From NCBI GenBank assembly GCA_024636345.1, contig JAGXHG010000007.1, positions 1 to 64,000 of the forward strand: a stretch of DNA of 64,000 nucleotides, read 5' to 3'. The translations under genes and the position numbers were made by a program. This document shows, piece after piece, positions 36,840 to 47,234 of this stretch. A model generated the notes under the pieces. The model was not told the DNA's origin. It saw only the letters and a program-made list of their open reading frames with translations, and searched no databases. Source of the DNA: Desulfobulbaceae bacterium (GTDB lineage: Bacteria > Desulfobacterota > Desulfobulbia > Desulfobulbales > Desulfocapsaceae). Position 1 is the stretch's first letter. Every line of letters begins with the position of its first letter.

Positions 36840-37322
36840 ATGGTGTTTATTGCAGGCGATATGGCCGTTTATCCGGCTCATGGTGTAGGGGTGATTGAGT
36901 CCATAGAGACTCAGACAGTTGCTGGTATGGATCATTCTTTTTATGTGATGAAGATCATTGAGAATGATATGAAAATCATGATTCCCACCGGAAATAGTGA
37001 TAATGTAGGACTTCGTGCCATTATTGGCAAGAATGAGGTAGAAAAGGTCATGGTGATTCTGCGAGAAAGGGATATCACGATTAGTGCGCAGACCTGGAAC
37101 CGACGCTACCGTGACTACATGGAAAAGATTAAGACGGGCTCCATCTTTGAAGTGGCGATTGTGCTCCGGGATCTGTTTCTTCTCAGTGTGGACAAGGAGC
37201 TTTCCTATGGAGAGAGAAAAATGATGGATACCGCAAAAAATCTTCTGGTAAAAGAAATTTCTCTGGCCCGGGATATGGATGAGGCCAAAACTGCAGATCA
37301 GATTGAAAAGATGTTCTCCTGA
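36840..37322 (+). CDS. CarD/CdnL-family RNA polymerase-binding regulator
   Basis: A 160-residue CarD-like regulator that stabilises open promoter complexes. The N-terminal RNA polymerase-interaction Tudor-like domain reads AGDMAVYPAHGVGVIESIE. The C-terminal helical DNA-binding part includes WNRRYRDYMEKIKTGSIFEVA and LSYGERKMMDTAKNLL. The ribosome site CAGGAGG ends only 2 nt before ATG 36840, so the next codon, GTG 36843 (5 nt spacing), may be the real start. It is monocistronic or weakly linked to the next gene. Confidence 0.9.
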   Translation: MVFIAGDMAVYPAHGVGVIESIETQTVAGMDHSFYVMKIIENDMKIMIPTGNSDNVGLRAIIGKNEVEKVMVILRERDITISAQTWNRRYRDYMEKIKTGSIFEVAIVLRDLFLLSVDKELSYGERKMMDTAKNLLVKEISLARDMDEAKTADQIEKMFS

Positions 37323-37406
37323 CATTAGTGTGGCTTTTTGTAAATATGCTGTCATTCATTCATATAAATCCTTTTTTGTTATAAATTCTTTACATGGCTG
37401 TCAGTC

Positions 37407-38396
37407 ATGAGTCATTTTAGTTCTGAGTCATCTTCTGATCTTTCTTTTTCAGGGCCTCAATTTATCTTTCATGTCAACTCCGAGCAGGCGGGATGTCGTC
37501 TGGATCATTTTCTAGTACGTGCTGTCCCTGAAACCTCCCGCTCGGTTTTAACTGAATCTATTCGTCTCGGATTGATTAAGGTCGATAATCTTCAAAGGAA
37601 AAGTAGTTATTGTTTAAAGGCTGGAGAGTGTATTGCCGGATCTCTTTTTGTAACTCCGGTAATGGATCTGTTGCCTGAAGAAATACCCTTTGATGTCCTC
37701 TTTGAGGATTCATATCTTCTGATCATTTCTAAGCCTCCTGGTCTGGTTGTACATCCTGGCAGCGGCAATTCTTCCGGTACATTGGTGAATGGGCTGCTTT
37801 TTCATTGCAAAGCCATCGCCGGGGTTGGTGGTGATGTGGTCAGACCCGGCATCGTGCATCGTCTTGATAAAGATACATCCGGAATTATGGTGGTGGCCAA
37901 AGAGGAGGGAACGCATCGCAAGCTTGTTGAGGCCTTCAAAGCCAGGACCATTGAAAAACAGTATCTGGCCTTGCTGCATGGTATTTTGAAGAAAAAATCA
38001 GGAAGGATGGTGGCGTCCATTGGCCGGCATCCCGTGCATCGCCAGAAGATGGCAATCAGAGAGGATGGACGGTACGCAGCAACCAGCTGGCAGGTGTTGC
38101 AGGAGTTTTCTTCTGGACTCAGTCTTGTCCAGATTCAGATCGAGACCGGGCGTACTCATCAGATTCGGGTACATATGGCATCTCTGGGGCATCCGGTTGC
38201 GGGTGATATGGTTTACAACAGCGGCCATGGAAAGAGAAAATTTCCCAGACAATTACTTCACTCCTCCCACTTGCGTTTTGTCCATCCTGTGACTGGGGAT
38301 AAACTTTCTTTTTCTGCTCCTTTGTGGCCTGACTTTTCATTGATCGTTGATCAGCTTACAGATGATCTTAAACAGGACGGGCAGGAACGGTTGTGA
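37407..38396 (+). CDS. RluD-family 23S rRNA pseudouridine synthase
   Basis: A 329-residue enzyme that isomerises uridines in 23S rRNA. There is an N-terminal S4 RNA-binding domain (CRLDHFLVRAVPETSRSVLTE) and a catalytic domain with HRLDKDTSGIMVVAK, where Asp154 is the nucleophile. RTHQIRVHMASLGHPVAGD is the closing motif. The first 20 residues are a serine-rich extension. Its TGA overlaps the GTG start of coaE by four bases, so the two are translationally coupled. Which RluA/C/D position it modifies cannot be told. Confidence 0.92.
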   Translation: MSHFSSESSSDLSFSGPQFIFHVNSEQAGCRLDHFLVRAVPETSRSVLTESIRLGLIKVDNLQRKSSYCLKAGECIAGSLFVTPVMDLLPEEIPFDVLFEDSYLLIISKPPGLVVHPGSGNSSGTLVNGLLFHCKAIAGVGGDVVRPGIVHRLDKDTSGIMVVAKEEGTHRKLVEAFKARTIEKQYLALLHGILKKKSGRMVASIGRHPVHRQKMAIREDGRYAATSWQVLQEFSSGLSLVQIQIETGRTHQIRVHMASLGHPVAGDMVYNSGHGKRKFPRQLLHSSHLRFVHPVTGDKLSFSAPLWPDFSLIVDQLTDDLKQDGQERL

Positions 38397-38983
38397 TTAT
38401 CGGAGTTACGGGAGGAATGGGCTCTGGCAAAAGCTTTGTGGCAGGTCTTTTGGGAAGGCTGTTGGGGGTGGATATCCTGAATGCGGATATTCTGTGCCGT
38501 GATCTTTTGCAAATGCAAATGCCGGGATGGCAGGGAATCCAGGAGAGATGGGGATCACGTTTTTTAGATTTGACCGGGAATATTGACAGGACTGTTCTGC
38601 GAAAGGTTTTGTTTGCAGAGCCAGAGGTACGTCGAGGTGTAGAGCAGATCCTGCATCCGCTTGTTCGTCAGGAAATAATCAGTCGAGCCGCAGATAAGAG
38701 AGTGAGCCTGGAAGGAATGGTGGTTGAGGTTCCTTTGCTTTTTGAGGTTGGCTGGCAGAACGATTTTGATTGGATTGTTGTAGTTTATTCTGAGCATGAA
38801 TGCTGTGTCCAACGTATTGTCAGGCGTGACAGGGTAAGTCAGGCTGAGGGCAGAATCGCCATCAGCGCACAAATCTCTCTTGATGAAAAAGTATTGCAGG
38901 CTGATTCTGTGATTGAAAATTCTGGTCCTCTTGCTCCGACCATCCTTCAGGTTTATCATCTGGCCCATCTATTGAGTTCTTGA
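38393..38983 (+). CDS. coaE: Dephospho-CoA kinase
   Basis: A 196-residue P-loop kinase for the last step of coenzyme A synthesis. The opening IIGVTGGMGSGKSFVAGLL holds the Walker A motif, NADILCRDLLQ binds substrate, and EVPLLFEVGWQNDFDWIVVVY is the CoaE core. RIVRRDRVSQAEGRIAISAQ follows. The start is GTG 38393, inside the last codons of the rluD-like gene. The following 660 bp are non-coding. Confidence 0.95.
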   Translation: MIIGVTGGMGSGKSFVAGLLGRLLGVDILNADILCRDLLQMQMPGWQGIQERWGSRFLDLTGNIDRTVLRKVLFAEPEVRRGVEQILHPLVRQEIISRAADKRVSLEGMVVEVPLLFEVGWQNDFDWIVVVYSEHECCVQRIVRRDRVSQAEGRIAISAQISLDEKVLQADSVIENSGPLAPTILQVYHLAHLLSS

Positions 38984-39647
38984 GTCGTTTTTTTTACTCA
39001 TACTGGCTTTAGTTGATGAAAAAGGTTGACATGGTTTTTTGAAGTACGTATATATTTAATGTCATCAGAGAGAAAATCCTACCTTTGACCGATCTGCTAA
39101 AAATACTGTGTACTATACATACTTACAGATCACCTTGAGTGATTGATTGTACTGTAAGCAAGGAATTAGAATATCTTCAAAATAATTATTTCAGTATAAA
39201 TCTTATCTCTGCCCCATCCCTTAGAGCATAAATACTAAGAAATAAAAAATATTTCATATCTGATCATCTTCTTAAAAAAGTGTCTGGATATAACCTATTG
39301 TACTGATTCGTATCTTTCGTGATCGTTCAGTCTAATTTTAGTTATTTCCTACGAGTGATCGTCCCCTTAGGGTGCGATTTGTCCAAGACCTAAAAACGAA
39401 ATCATTTTAAAAGTTTTGTATTCAAGTTTTGTCTTAAAGAATTCTATTCCTTTGTGATCTGAGTTGTGTTTCGGATGCCACTGATTGTTTCTTGTGCTAC
39501 TACCTGTATCATTATACATGTAGTGTACAATTGTCAGTCCTTTGAGAAGCTTTTGCTCTGTTTCACTGAATAAACAGGTATTGTTTGTTGTAATCTTGTC
39601 CTGCCAATAGCCCTGCCAATAGTAGCCATCATAGGAGAAAAAGTTTA
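38984..39647 (+). promoter_or_regulatory. Long leader region of rho
   Basis: A 660-bp gap. A near-ideal sigma-70 promoter lies at its start: TTGACA (39026-39031), 17-bp spacer, TATATA (39049-39054). Transcription from about 39061 would give a leader of nearly 590 nt before ATG 39648. The leader is AT-rich and contains a small hairpin near 39355-39378 (ATCG..CCC/GGG..CGAT). rho genes are often autoregulated by Rho acting in the leader, so this is a plausible control region. Confidence 0.55.
39026..39054 (+). promoter_or_regulatory. Sigma-70 type promoter for rho
   Basis: TTGACA, spacer of exactly 17 bp, TATATA. It is the clearest housekeeping promoter seen in the window. Confidence 0.6.
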
Positions 39648-40898
39648 ATGAATCTGGCGGAATTAAAGCTGAAGAAAATTGACGAGTTGGTAAAACTTGG
39701 TCGAAATTTAAAGATTGAGGGTGTGAGCTCCTTGCGGAAGCAGGAGCTGATCTTTGCTATTTTACAGGCCCAGGCAGATGAAGATGGAAAACTTCGTGGT
39801 GGCGGTGTGCTTGAGATCTTACCTGATGGTTTTGGTTTTCTTAGAGCACCTGATTATAATTATCTGCCAGGTCCAGATGATATTTATGTCTCTCCATCAC
39901 AGATTCGACGTTTAAATCTGCGTACGGGTGACACTATTGAGGGCTTGGTTCGTGCGCCCAAGGAAGGAGAGCGCTATTTTGCTCTGTTGAAGGTTGAAAG
40001 TGTCAATTTTGATCCACCTGAGGCGGCAAAGACCAAGACTCTTTTTGCCAACCTGACACCATTGCATCCTGATGAAAAATTAAACCTTGAATGGCAGCCT
40101 GACAATTACTCCATGCGTCTTATCGATATGATGGCCCCCATAGGCAAAGGTCAGCGTGGGCTGATTGTTGCACCTCCACGGACCGGAAAAACTGTTTTGA
40201 TGCAGAAGATTGCAAATTCCATTGTTAAAAATCATCCTGATGTTTATCTGATTGTTCTGCTCATTGACGAGCGACCGGAAGAAGTCACAGAGATGGCCCG
40301 ATCAGTGCTGGCGGCTGAGGTTGTCAGTTCAACCTTTGATGAACCGCCTCAGCGTCATATCCAGGTTGCTGAAATGGTCCTTGAGAAGGCAATTCGTTTG
40401 GTGGAACATAAAAAAGATGTGGTTATTTTACTTGATAGTATCACCAGGCTGGCCCGTGCCTATAATACTGTGACTCCCTCCAGTGGTAAAATTCTTTCTG
40501 GTGGAGTGGAAGCTAATGCTCTGCAGAAACCGAAACGCTTTTTTGGGGCCGCCAGAAATATTGAGGAAGGTGGCAGTCTGACTATTATTGCATCTGCCCT
40601 TGTTGAAACCGGAAGCCGAATGGATGAAGTGATTTTTGAAGAATTTAAAGGGACAGGGAATATGGAACTGGTTCTTGATAGGAAGATGGCTGAAAAGAGA
40701 ATTTTCCCAGCTATTGATGTCAAACGCTCCGGTACCCGTAAGGAAGATCTGTTGATGGATGCGGATACGCTTAATCGTGTCTGGATTCTGCGCAAACTGC
40801 TGGGTTCGATGAATCCTGCTGATGGAGTAGAGTTCCTTCTTGGCAAAATGAAACATCATAAGACCAATAAAGAGTTTTTTGAATCCATGAATAGCTAA
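39648..40898 (+). CDS. rho: Transcription termination factor Rho
   Basis: A 416-residue hexameric RNA helicase that ends transcription. It has the N-terminal SAP-like part ([20 protein letters not shown]), the RNA-binding cold-shock-like domain ([42 protein letters not shown]), Walker A APPRTGKT, Walker [11 protein letters not shown], and secondary RNA loop [30 protein letters not shown]. Length is standard, with no inserted domain. The start is preceded by AGGAGAAAAAGTTTA. It is followed by rpmE. Confidence 0.98.
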   Translation: MNLAELKLKKIDELVKLGRNLKIEGVSSLRKQELIFAILQAQADEDGKLRGGGVLEILPDGFGFLRAPDYNYLPGPDDIYVSPSQIRRLNLRTGDTIEGLVRAPKEGERYFALLKVESVNFDPPEAAKTKTLFANLTPLHPDEKLNLEWQPDNYSMRLIDMMAPIGKGQRGLIVAPPRTGKTVLMQKIANSIVKNHPDVYLIVLLIDERPEEVTEMARSVLAAEVVSSTFDEPPQRHIQVAEMVLEKAIRLVEHKKDVVILLDSITRLARAYNTVTPSSGKILSGGVEANALQKPKRFFGAARNIEEGGSLTIIASALVETGSRMDEVIFEEFKGTGNMELVLDRKMAEKRIFPAIDVKRSGTRKEDLLMDADTLNRVWILRKLLGSMNPADGVEFLLGKMKHHKTNKEFFESMNS

Positions 40899-41219
40899 TT
40901 TTGATTTCCTTGATCAAGGTAAAAAATCAGAATGTATGTCATGGTGCCGTGATCTGTCACTGAAAAAACAGGTATTTCTTTTCTAGGTAATTTCTTGTAA
41001 CCACTGTTTTTTGAGATAAGAGTTGGTAGCGCGATGATTATACTTGAGGAGTGTAAGATTTTTTTGTTGTAATTTCTGACTTATTTATTATATTATTTGC
41101 TCTGTTTGTAATAAGTGATGGTCTGTTTTTAATGGAAAGTGTAGATGTAAATGGAGCGCTTGAGAGCGTTATAAATATAACCTGAACAGTCTCGAGTCTG
41201 TTTCGGAGGAAGAGGAATT
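40899..41219. other. Intergenic region between rho and rpmE
   Basis: About 320 bp of AT-rich sequence. The ribosome site CGGAGGAAGAGG precedes rpmE. No terminator with a clear U tract follows rho, and no RNA gene was recognised. Confidence 0.35.
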
Positions 41220-41438
41220 ATGAAGAAAGATATCCATCCAGAATATCATACAATAAAAGCAGTTTGTGCCTGTGGAAGTGAAGTAGAGATAGGTTCGGTA
41301 CTGACTGAAATGAAGGTTGAAATTTGTGCCGCTTGTCATCCTTTTTTTACCGGTAAACAGAAAGTTCTTGATACAGCAGGACGTATCGATAAGTTTAATA
41401 AGCGTTATGCAAAACATTTCGAAAGCAAAAAGTCTTGA
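41220..41438 (+). CDS. rpmE: Ribosomal protein L31, zinc-binding type
   Basis: A 72-residue 50S subunit protein. Cysteines at CAC and CAAC (positions 16, 18, 37 and 40) make it the zinc-containing C+ form. The family signature is [22 protein letters not shown] followed by [21 protein letters not shown]. It is placed between rho and prfA, the common order. Confidence 0.97.
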   Translation: MKKDIHPEYHTIKAVCACGSEVEIGSVLTEMKVEICAACHPFFTGKQKVLDTAGRIDKFNKRYAKHFESKKS

Positions 41439-41476
41439 TTACGGCGTATTCTTTCTGCAATCTTTAGCTATCTCAG

Positions 41477-41519
41477 GTCCACAGCAATGGTTAACATTGC
41501 TGTGGACTTTTTGTTTTTT
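41477..41519 (+). terminator. Intrinsic terminator after rpmE
   Basis: A perfect 13-bp stem (GTCCACAGCAATG / CATTGCTGTGGAC) with loop GTTAA, followed by TTTTTGTTTTTT. Confidence 0.9.
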
Positions 41520-41550
41520 CACGTAGTACTTCTCCTCTCGCTTAAATTCC

Positions 41551-42618
41551 ATGTTTGATAAGTTTGACGATCTGCAAGAAAAGGTTGCGCATCTTGAAGG
41601 CAGACTTTCTGATCCCTCGCTCATGAATGATCAGAAGGCCTATCAAAAAGTGGCCAGAGAACATGCGCACTTGGTCAAGATGTACACTCTTTACTCCCAG
41701 TATCGACAGGCTGATCAGGATATTGAGAGTAATCGGCAGCTTCTTCAGGGTGACGAAGACGAGGAAATTCAGGAGCTGGCAAAGGCAGAGATTGAGGAGC
41801 TGAAAGAAAAAAAAGACGCTCTGCAGAATGATATCCGTCTACTGCTTCTGCCAAAAGATCCTAATGATGAACGCAATACTTTTTTAGAGATTCGTGCCGG
41901 AACCGGTGGTGATGAAGCAGCGCTTTTTGTTGGTGATCTCTATCGGATGTATTCGCGATTTGCCGAATCCCAAGGTTGGAAAATTGAGGTGATGTCCTCC
42001 AGCTCCTTGGGAACAGGTGGTTTCAAAGAGATTATTGCCTTGATCAGCGGTGAGCAGGTCTATTCCAGGATGAAATATGAGAGTGGTACGCATCGGGTGC
42101 AACGGGTTCCTGAGACAGAGACCCAGGGACGTATTCATACCTCGGCAGTGACTGTCGCCATCTTGCCTGAGGCCGATGAGGTTGAGGTGGACATCAAGAT
42201 GAATGAATTGAAGTTTGATGTCTTTCGTTCCTCCGGACCTGGTGGGCAGAGTGTCAATACAACTGATTCTGCGGTACGGGTGACTCATTTGCCAACGGGG
42301 CTTGTGGTTATTTGTCAGGATGAGAAATCTCAGCATAAAAATAAGGCAAAGGCCTTGACTGTGCTGCGGGCCAGGTTGTTTGACCGGGTGCAACAGGAGC
42401 ATCATGACAAAATCTCTCAGGATCGCAAAAGTCAGGTTGGAAGTGGTGATCGCAGTGAACGCATTCGGACCTATAATTTTCCGCAGGGCCGACTTACCGA
42501 CCATCGCATTAATCTGACCCTGTATCGTCTTGATTCGATTATGGATGGGAAGCTGGACGAGGTTATTGACCCCTTGATCAGTCATGATCAGGCGGAAAAA
42601 TTAAAAGAGATTGAGTAG
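41551..42618 (+). CDS. prfA: Peptide chain release factor 1
   Basis: A 355-residue release factor for UAA and UAG codons. The catalytic GGQ lies at residues 231-233 ([17 protein letters not shown]). The family's codon-recognition region and [18 protein letters not shown] are present, and the C-terminus has [15 protein letters not shown] 41551 is only about 30 bp past the rpmE terminator. prmC, which methylates this GGQ glutamine, is downstream on the same strand. Confidence 0.97.
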   Translation: MFDKFDDLQEKVAHLEGRLSDPSLMNDQKAYQKVAREHAHLVKMYTLYSQYRQADQDIESNRQLLQGDEDEEIQELAKAEIEELKEKKDALQNDIRLLLLPKDPNDERNTFLEIRAGTGGDEAALFVGDLYRMYSRFAESQGWKIEVMSSSSLGTGGFKEIIALISGEQVYSRMKYESGTHRVQRVPETETQGRIHTSAVTVAILPEADEVEVDIKMNELKFDVFRSSGPGGQSVNTTDSAVRVTHLPTGLVVICQDEKSQHKNKAKALTVLRARLFDRVQQEHHDKISQDRKSQVGSGDRSERIRTYNFPQGRLTDHRINLTLYRLDSIMDGKLDEVIDPLISHDQAEKLKEIE

Positions 42619-42780
42619 CCCGTTCTCCAAAGATAATGTTGACTTGGAAATGGAGGTAGTGGCCAGGGGGAGTCGGAAAAAAACTGGGAAATTGCAGATT
42701 GCTCCTTGATTGTTTTCTTGTGCGATTATCAAACGATGCTCTTATTTGATTAATTTTATCCCTTTTTTCCCATTTTTTTC

Positions 42781-43653
42781 ATGCGCGTTGTTGATCTTCT
42801 TCATTATGGTGCAAGTCAGCTTGAATCGGCAGGTGTTGAACAAGCTGCCCTTGAGGTTGAGCTGCTCTTGGGCTTCTGTCTTGAAAAAAACAGAACAGGG
42901 TTGTTTCTAGCCGCAACCGATGAGGTGGATGAACGTCATGAACAGCAATTTTTATCTCTTCTTGCTCGTCGGTCAAAAAATGAGCCTTCGGCTTATATCT
43001 TCGGTGAAAAGGAGTTCTGGTCCCTCCCTTTTCTGGTGACTCCTGATGTACTAATTCCCAGGCCAGAGACCGAATTCCTTCTTGAGACAGTTCTTGCTCT
43101 AAGCAAAAATAAACAATGGCAGCCAGGCCCGGTGCTTGATCTTTGTTGTGGCAGTGGTGTGATTGCTATTATTCTTGCCCTCGAAACAGGCAGATCGGTG
43201 ACAGCGGTTGATATTTCTGCTCCAGCATTACAGGTTGCACGCCGGAATGCGATAAGGCATCAGGTTGCTGATCGCATCACCTTGGTGCAAGCGGATCTTC
43301 TCAGCGCATTTGCCCCACGTCATATTTTTGGATTGGTGGTTTCCAATCCTCCTTATGTGAGTAGACAGGAGTTGCGGGATGGATTGCAACCGGAGGTGAT
43401 GCATTTTGAGCCGCATCTGGCACTTGATGGTGGCGTAGGTGGCCTGGATATTATTCAAAGGATACGAAAGATATTACCCCGTGTGTTGAAGCCCGGTGGA
43501 GATTTTTTTATGGAGATTGGTGCAGATCAGGGACTTGCAGTCAGGGAGCTTTTTGCCGGTGATAATACTGATAAAAAAATCTTTGAACGGGTTGAAGTTC
43601 TACAGGATTATAGTGGGCGTGACAGAGTCTTGCATGCCAGGATGGCGACTTAG
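42781..43653 (+). CDS. prmC: Release factor glutamine methyltransferase
   Basis: A 290-residue SAM-dependent enzyme that methylates the glutamine in the GGQ motif of release factors. It has an N-terminal helical substrate-binding domain, IPRPETEFLLE, SAM site VLDLCCGSGVIAIILA and catalytic SNPPYVS. In this protein the usual G of DxGTGSG is Cys (DLCCGSG), a variation seen in relatives. It pairs functionally with prfA encoded 160 bp upstream. Confidence 0.95.
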   Translation: MRVVDLLHYGASQLESAGVEQAALEVELLLGFCLEKNRTGLFLAATDEVDERHEQQFLSLLARRSKNEPSAYIFGEKEFWSLPFLVTPDVLIPRPETEFLLETVLALSKNKQWQPGPVLDLCCGSGVIAIILALETGRSVTAVDISAPALQVARRNAIRHQVADRITLVQADLLSAFAPRHIFGLVVSNPPYVSRQELRDGLQPEVMHFEPHLALDGGVGGLDIIQRIRKILPRVLKPGGDFFMEIGADQGLAVRELFAGDNTDKKIFERVEVLQDYSGRDRVLHARMAT

Positions 43654-43773
43654 GATGTTGTTTAATAATAATTGTAATATGGCAAAATGCCGTGCTTGGC
43701 ATAAGGAACCGTAGCGAAATTGTCTGGACTTGAATGGCTCTTTTGAATGGTTTCATAAAACGGAGATAGGTAG

Positions 43774-45042
43774 ATGGAAAAACTCATTATTGAAGGCGGT
43801 AGACCTCTGTATGGTCAGGTGCGGATCAGTGGCGCCAAAAATGCAGCTCTGCCTCTGATTGCTGCAACCCTTTTGGCCGAAGGAATTCATACATTGAATA
43901 ATGTTCCTGACCTGCGTGATACCCGGACGATTCTTCGTCTGCTTGAATCCCTGGGCATCACCTGGGAAAGACAGGGGGCAACCTTGAGGATTGATTCGAC
44001 CAATCTTACCTATTCCGAGGCCTCCTATGATCTTGTAAAAACTATGCGGGCTTCAGTTCTGGTCTTAGGGCCGCTTTTGGCCCGTTTGGGGAAGGCAAAG
44101 GTGTCCCTGCCCGGAGGTTGTGCCATTGGGGCACGGCCCATTAATTTTCATATCAAGGGCTTTGAACAGTTAGGGGTGACCTGTCGGCTCGAGCAGGGGT
44201 ATGTTGATGCCGATATTGATGGACGAATGCAGGGCTGCACCATTTGTTTTGATGTGCCATCTGTGACTGGCACTGAGAATCTGGTCATGGCTGCTGCGCT
44301 TGCGCAAGGAACAACAATCATTAAGAATGCGGCGCGCGAGCCTGAAATCGGCAATCTTGTTGACATGTTGAAGGCCATGGGGGCAGATATTGAAGGACGT
44401 GACACTGATAGTCTGACTATTCATGGGGTTGAGAGATTGTATGCCGCTGAAAGCGAGATCATCCCAGATCGAATTGAGGCGGGCACCTATCTGATAGCGG
44501 TTGCCGCCACCGGAGGAAAGGCTACTGTGACTGACTGTAATCCATCCCATCTTCCGTCCCTGCTCGACAAGTTGCGGGCAACAGGGATGGAGGTCATAGA
44601 GACGGAAACGACAATCACTCTCGATGCCACAGGGGGAAGGAATATCAACAGTGTTGATATTACAACCATGCCTTATCCTGGGTATCCAACGGATCTGCAG
44701 GCTCAGTTTATGTGCTTGATGGCCATGAGTGAGGGGGTTTCGATGGTGCATGAAACGATCTTTGAAAACAGGTTCATGCATGTGGCCGAGTTGCATCGGA
44801 TGGGAGCGGATATCACTACAGATGGCCATACCGCAGTTGTCAAAGGGGTGGGAAGAGCTGGTTTTTATGGAGCACCGGTTATGGCAACTGATCTGAGGGC
44901 AAGCTCATCACTGGTGATTGCAGGCCTGGCTGCAAAGGGCAGAACCGAGATCTCCAGGATCTATCATCTTGAACGTGGTTATGAACAGTTGGTGGAAAAA
45001 ATGACTGCTCTGGGAGCTACGGTCTGGAAAGAAGAGGAATGA
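43774..45042 (+). CDS. murA: UDP-N-acetylglucosamine 1-carboxyvinyltransferase
   Basis: A 422-residue enzyme that starts peptidoglycan synthesis by moving enolpyruvate from PEP to UDP-GlcNAc. It opens with [31 protein letters not shown]. The PEP-binding loop carries Cys116 ([11 protein letters not shown]), so the protein should be sensitive to fosfomycin-type alkylation. ATG 43774 follows CGGAGATAGG. It is the last gene of the plus-strand housekeeping block and ends just before a strong palindromic terminator. Confidence 0.98.
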   Translation: MEKLIIEGGRPLYGQVRISGAKNAALPLIAATLLAEGIHTLNNVPDLRDTRTILRLLESLGITWERQGATLRIDSTNLTYSEASYDLVKTMRASVLVLGPLLARLGKAKVSLPGGCAIGARPINFHIKGFEQLGVTCRLEQGYVDADIDGRMQGCTICFDVPSVTGTENLVMAAALAQGTTIIKNAAREPEIGNLVDMLKAMGADIEGRDTDSLTIHGVERLYAAESEIIPDRIEAGTYLIAVAATGGKATVTDCNPSHLPSLLDKLRATGMEVIETETTITLDATGGRNINSVDITTMPYPGYPTDLQAQFMCLMAMSEGVSMVHETIFENRFMHVAELHRMGADITTDGHTAVVKGVGRAGFYGAPVMATDLRASSSLVIAGLAAKGRTEISRIYHLERGYEQLVEKMTALGATVWKEEE

Positions 45043-45069
45043 GTCCAAGCAGAAGGGGATATCGGAAAT

Positions 45070-45113
45070 TTTCATAAAAAAAGCCGCTCATATGAGCGGC
45101 TTTTTTTATGAAA
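45070..45113. terminator. Bidirectional palindromic terminator
   Basis: A loop-free 44-bp perfect palindrome centred on CTCAT/ATGAG with A7 and T7 arms (TTTCATAAAAAAAGCCGCTC, then its complement). It serves murA on the plus strand and the NrfD-type gene on the minus strand. Confidence 0.92.
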
Positions 45114-45131
45114 TGAAGAATTAATTTTGAA

Positions 45132-46325
45132 TTAATGATGCTCTTTCTGGGTAAAGGTCTTGCCGAATACCCGTTCACCCATAAGGAAGCCAAAGGCGAC
45201 AACACCGATACCACCGGCGATGACCCCAAATTCAAAGATAGAGGGGATATAGCTGAAATAGGAAGGAAGTCCGTCCCATCCAAGATTCTGGGGAACAATC
45301 TGTCCGGCAACAACAAGGTCATAACGGGCCACAAACTGTCCAACCAGGACGAGAAATCCGGCAATGGCCATCATGCCGACATTTTCAAGCCGGGACAGGA
45401 TTATGAGCATGAAGGGAATGAGAAGTCCAACGCAGACCTCCACAACCCAAAAATTGATGGAGAGTGGGCCGCTGATCAGGGCATCTGCAGCAGTCCTTCC
45501 AAGTTCAGGTCCGCCCACATAAAAACTGACCAGACGCCAGAATGTGGCGACGGTATAGAGAATGAGCACCAAGGTCATGGCCTTACCCGCACTTTTCACC
45601 CCGAGATGAACGGCATGACTCATTTGTTCTCCACGGATCTTGTAGGCAAGAACATTGAAAAGGATTGTCGCGGCCGCTCCGGAGAGAAAGGCAGCAGTCA
45701 GGAAGTAGATAGGTAATTGCGCTCCATACCAGTAAGGACGGGCGGGAAGAGTGGCAAAAACGCCACCAAGACAACTGTTGGCCAAGACCTCGGCAATTGC
45801 TCCAAATACGCCCAGGATCAAGGCAACACGGGCAAGTCCGGTAACAATTCCGGCAAACTCAATGATCATGCAACCCACGGCCAGGCCGTAGAGTGTTCCC
45901 ATCCACCAGATGTTTGAGGTGGGGTTAGGGGAGAGAATATTGTAGATCAGCATTCTGTGGGGGCTGGCAATCTCCACTCCAATGGTGGCAAACGCGCCCA
46001 TGATACAGATAATGGACATCCATACCATACGGTTGCTGATAATCCCCATTCTAGTACCGCCAAAGACATGGCTCATGGCAGCGTAGATACATAGACCGGT
46101 GGAGGTTATGGCCCAGAAGGCGTAGGTGGAAATCAGCATACCCCATGGCATTTCACGGGTATTGTTATAGATGACATGATGACCGAAAATAAAAGCGAGC
46201 ACTCCACAACTGAGACCGACTACGGTCACAATCAGAAAAAAAATCGTCGCCTTGTTCATGCCAGGTGTTGCCAGACGTGGCTCTGCTGTCTCGGCAAATA
46301 TGGCTGATATTGATTTGTTTGTCAT
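45132..46325 (-). CDS. NrfD/PsrC-type membrane quinone oxidoreductase subunit
   Basis: A 397-residue polytopic membrane protein with about ten helices, of the NrfD/PsrC family that exchanges electrons and protons with the menaquinone pool. Features are the helix-rich start (ATIFFLIVTVVGLSCGVLAFIFG), REMPWGMLISTYAFWA and repeated large hydrophobic segments. ATG 46325 follows CAGGAGTAG. It ends a three-gene operon with a hexahaem cytochrome and a four-cluster ferredoxin. No molybdopterin or other catalytic subunit is present. DsrP is an alternative, but the neighbours do not match dsrMKJOP. Confidence 0.8.
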   Translation of the reverse strand: MTNKSISAIFAETAEPRLATPGMNKATIFFLIVTVVGLSCGVLAFIFGHHVIYNNTREMPWGMLISTYAFWAITSTGLCIYAAMSHVFGGTRMGIISNRMVWMSIICIMGAFATIGVEIASPHRMLIYNILSPNPTSNIWWMGTLYGLAVGCMIIEFAGIVTGLARVALILGVFGAIAEVLANSCLGGVFATLPARPYWYGAQLPIYFLTAAFLSGAAATILFNVLAYKIRGEQMSHAVHLGVKSAGKAMTLVLILYTVATFWRLVSFYVGGPELGRTAADALISGPLSINFWVVEVCVGLLIPFMLIILSRLENVGMMAIAGFLVLVGQFVARYDLVVAGQIVPQNLGWDGLPSYFSYIPSIFEFGVIAGGIGVVAFGFLMGERVFGKTFTQKEHH

Positions 46326-46409
46326 TTTCTACTCCTGCAGATGTATTTTCTTCGACGAGAGGTGTCAGGACTTTGTGCCATCAAACCCCATAGAGTCTAT
46401 ATTCGGGTC

Positions 46410-47105
46410 TTAATGACCAGCCTGAGTATCCTTGTGATTTTTTTCGTGGGCGTCATCATTGCCCGTCATTCGGTTATAGCCTTTGACGCCGATATGACAG
46501 GTGTTGCAACGGGTGTCCGAGGCAAAAGCGGTGGAACCATCGTGACATTTTCCGCAATATTTACCCTCATAGAGGGCCTGCATGGTAAAATTGTCTGCCT
46601 TTTCTGCGGCACCTTTCTGCATGACAAACGTGTCGTTATGGCATGCGTCGCATTCCAGACCAAAGTCCTCAGTGTGAGCCTTATGATAAAAAAGCACCGC
46701 CTTGACCGGCTTGGTCCAAACGATGGGGTCTTCTGGTACCAATTCATTTACATCCGTGTGGCAGGAAGCGCATTGTGTGCTTGAGGCAAAAGCTGTATTT
46801 CCATCATGGCAGGATCCACAAAATTTTCCCTCAGCCATTGCGGCCATGGTCATTTTACCAGTGGCCAGAACCGCTCCGGCTTCCATGGTAAAGAGTTCGT
46901 CATGGCAGGCATCGCAAGTAAGGCCTGAATCCATGGTGTGTACCTTATGACTGAAGTTTACCTTGGTTGGTTTGTCCCAGGCAATGGGGGCCTCGGGGCC
47001 ATAGCTGTCTTCATCATAAGCTTCTGCGGCAATTGAATTGGTGGCAAGGAAAAAAAATCCTGACAGCAGGATGGCCACAATTGTTTTTATTCTGTTTTGC
47101 ATCAT
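46410..47105 (-). CDS. Hexahaem c-type cytochrome (two triheme repeats)
   Basis: A 231-residue exported protein with a signal peptide (cleavage near AIAA/EAY at residue 27). Six CxxCH haem sites are visible, at residues 64, 96, 112, 152, 184 and 200. They form two tandem copies of a triheme c7-like unit, each with FSHKVH or FYHKAH, a CDACH site, a CGxCHDG(N/S)TAFAS site and a third CxxCH. No extra domain follows. It probably carries electrons between the periplasm and the NrfD/FeS subunits. ATG 47105 follows AGGAGAAGATAA. Confidence 0.88.
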   Translation of the reverse strand: MMQNRIKTIVAILLSGFFFLATNSIAAEAYDEDSYGPEAPIAWDKPTKVNFSHKVHTMDSGLTCDACHDELFTMEAGAVLATGKMTMAAMAEGKFCGSCHDGNTAFASSTQCASCHTDVNELVPEDPIVWTKPVKAVLFYHKAHTEDFGLECDACHNDTFVMQKGAAEKADNFTMQALYEGKYCGKCHDGSTAFASDTRCNTCHIGVKGYNRMTGNDDAHEKNHKDTQAGH

Positions 47106-47234
47106 TTATCTTCTCCTGCAAGTCTGAGAGTATTACGAGAGTGATTGTGCTGACTACTCACCATGTTATGGGGGTGTCGACGAGTTTATTTCAGGTACTC
47201 ACTTTCCCTTTTGTATTCCCTGTATCGTTTTGTC

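Noticed and set aside
45132-46325. Calling the NrfD-type gene dsrP
   Set aside because: The neighbours are a hexahaem cytochrome and a ferredoxin without dsrM or dsrK; sequence resemblance alone does not separate DsrP from other NrfD proteins.
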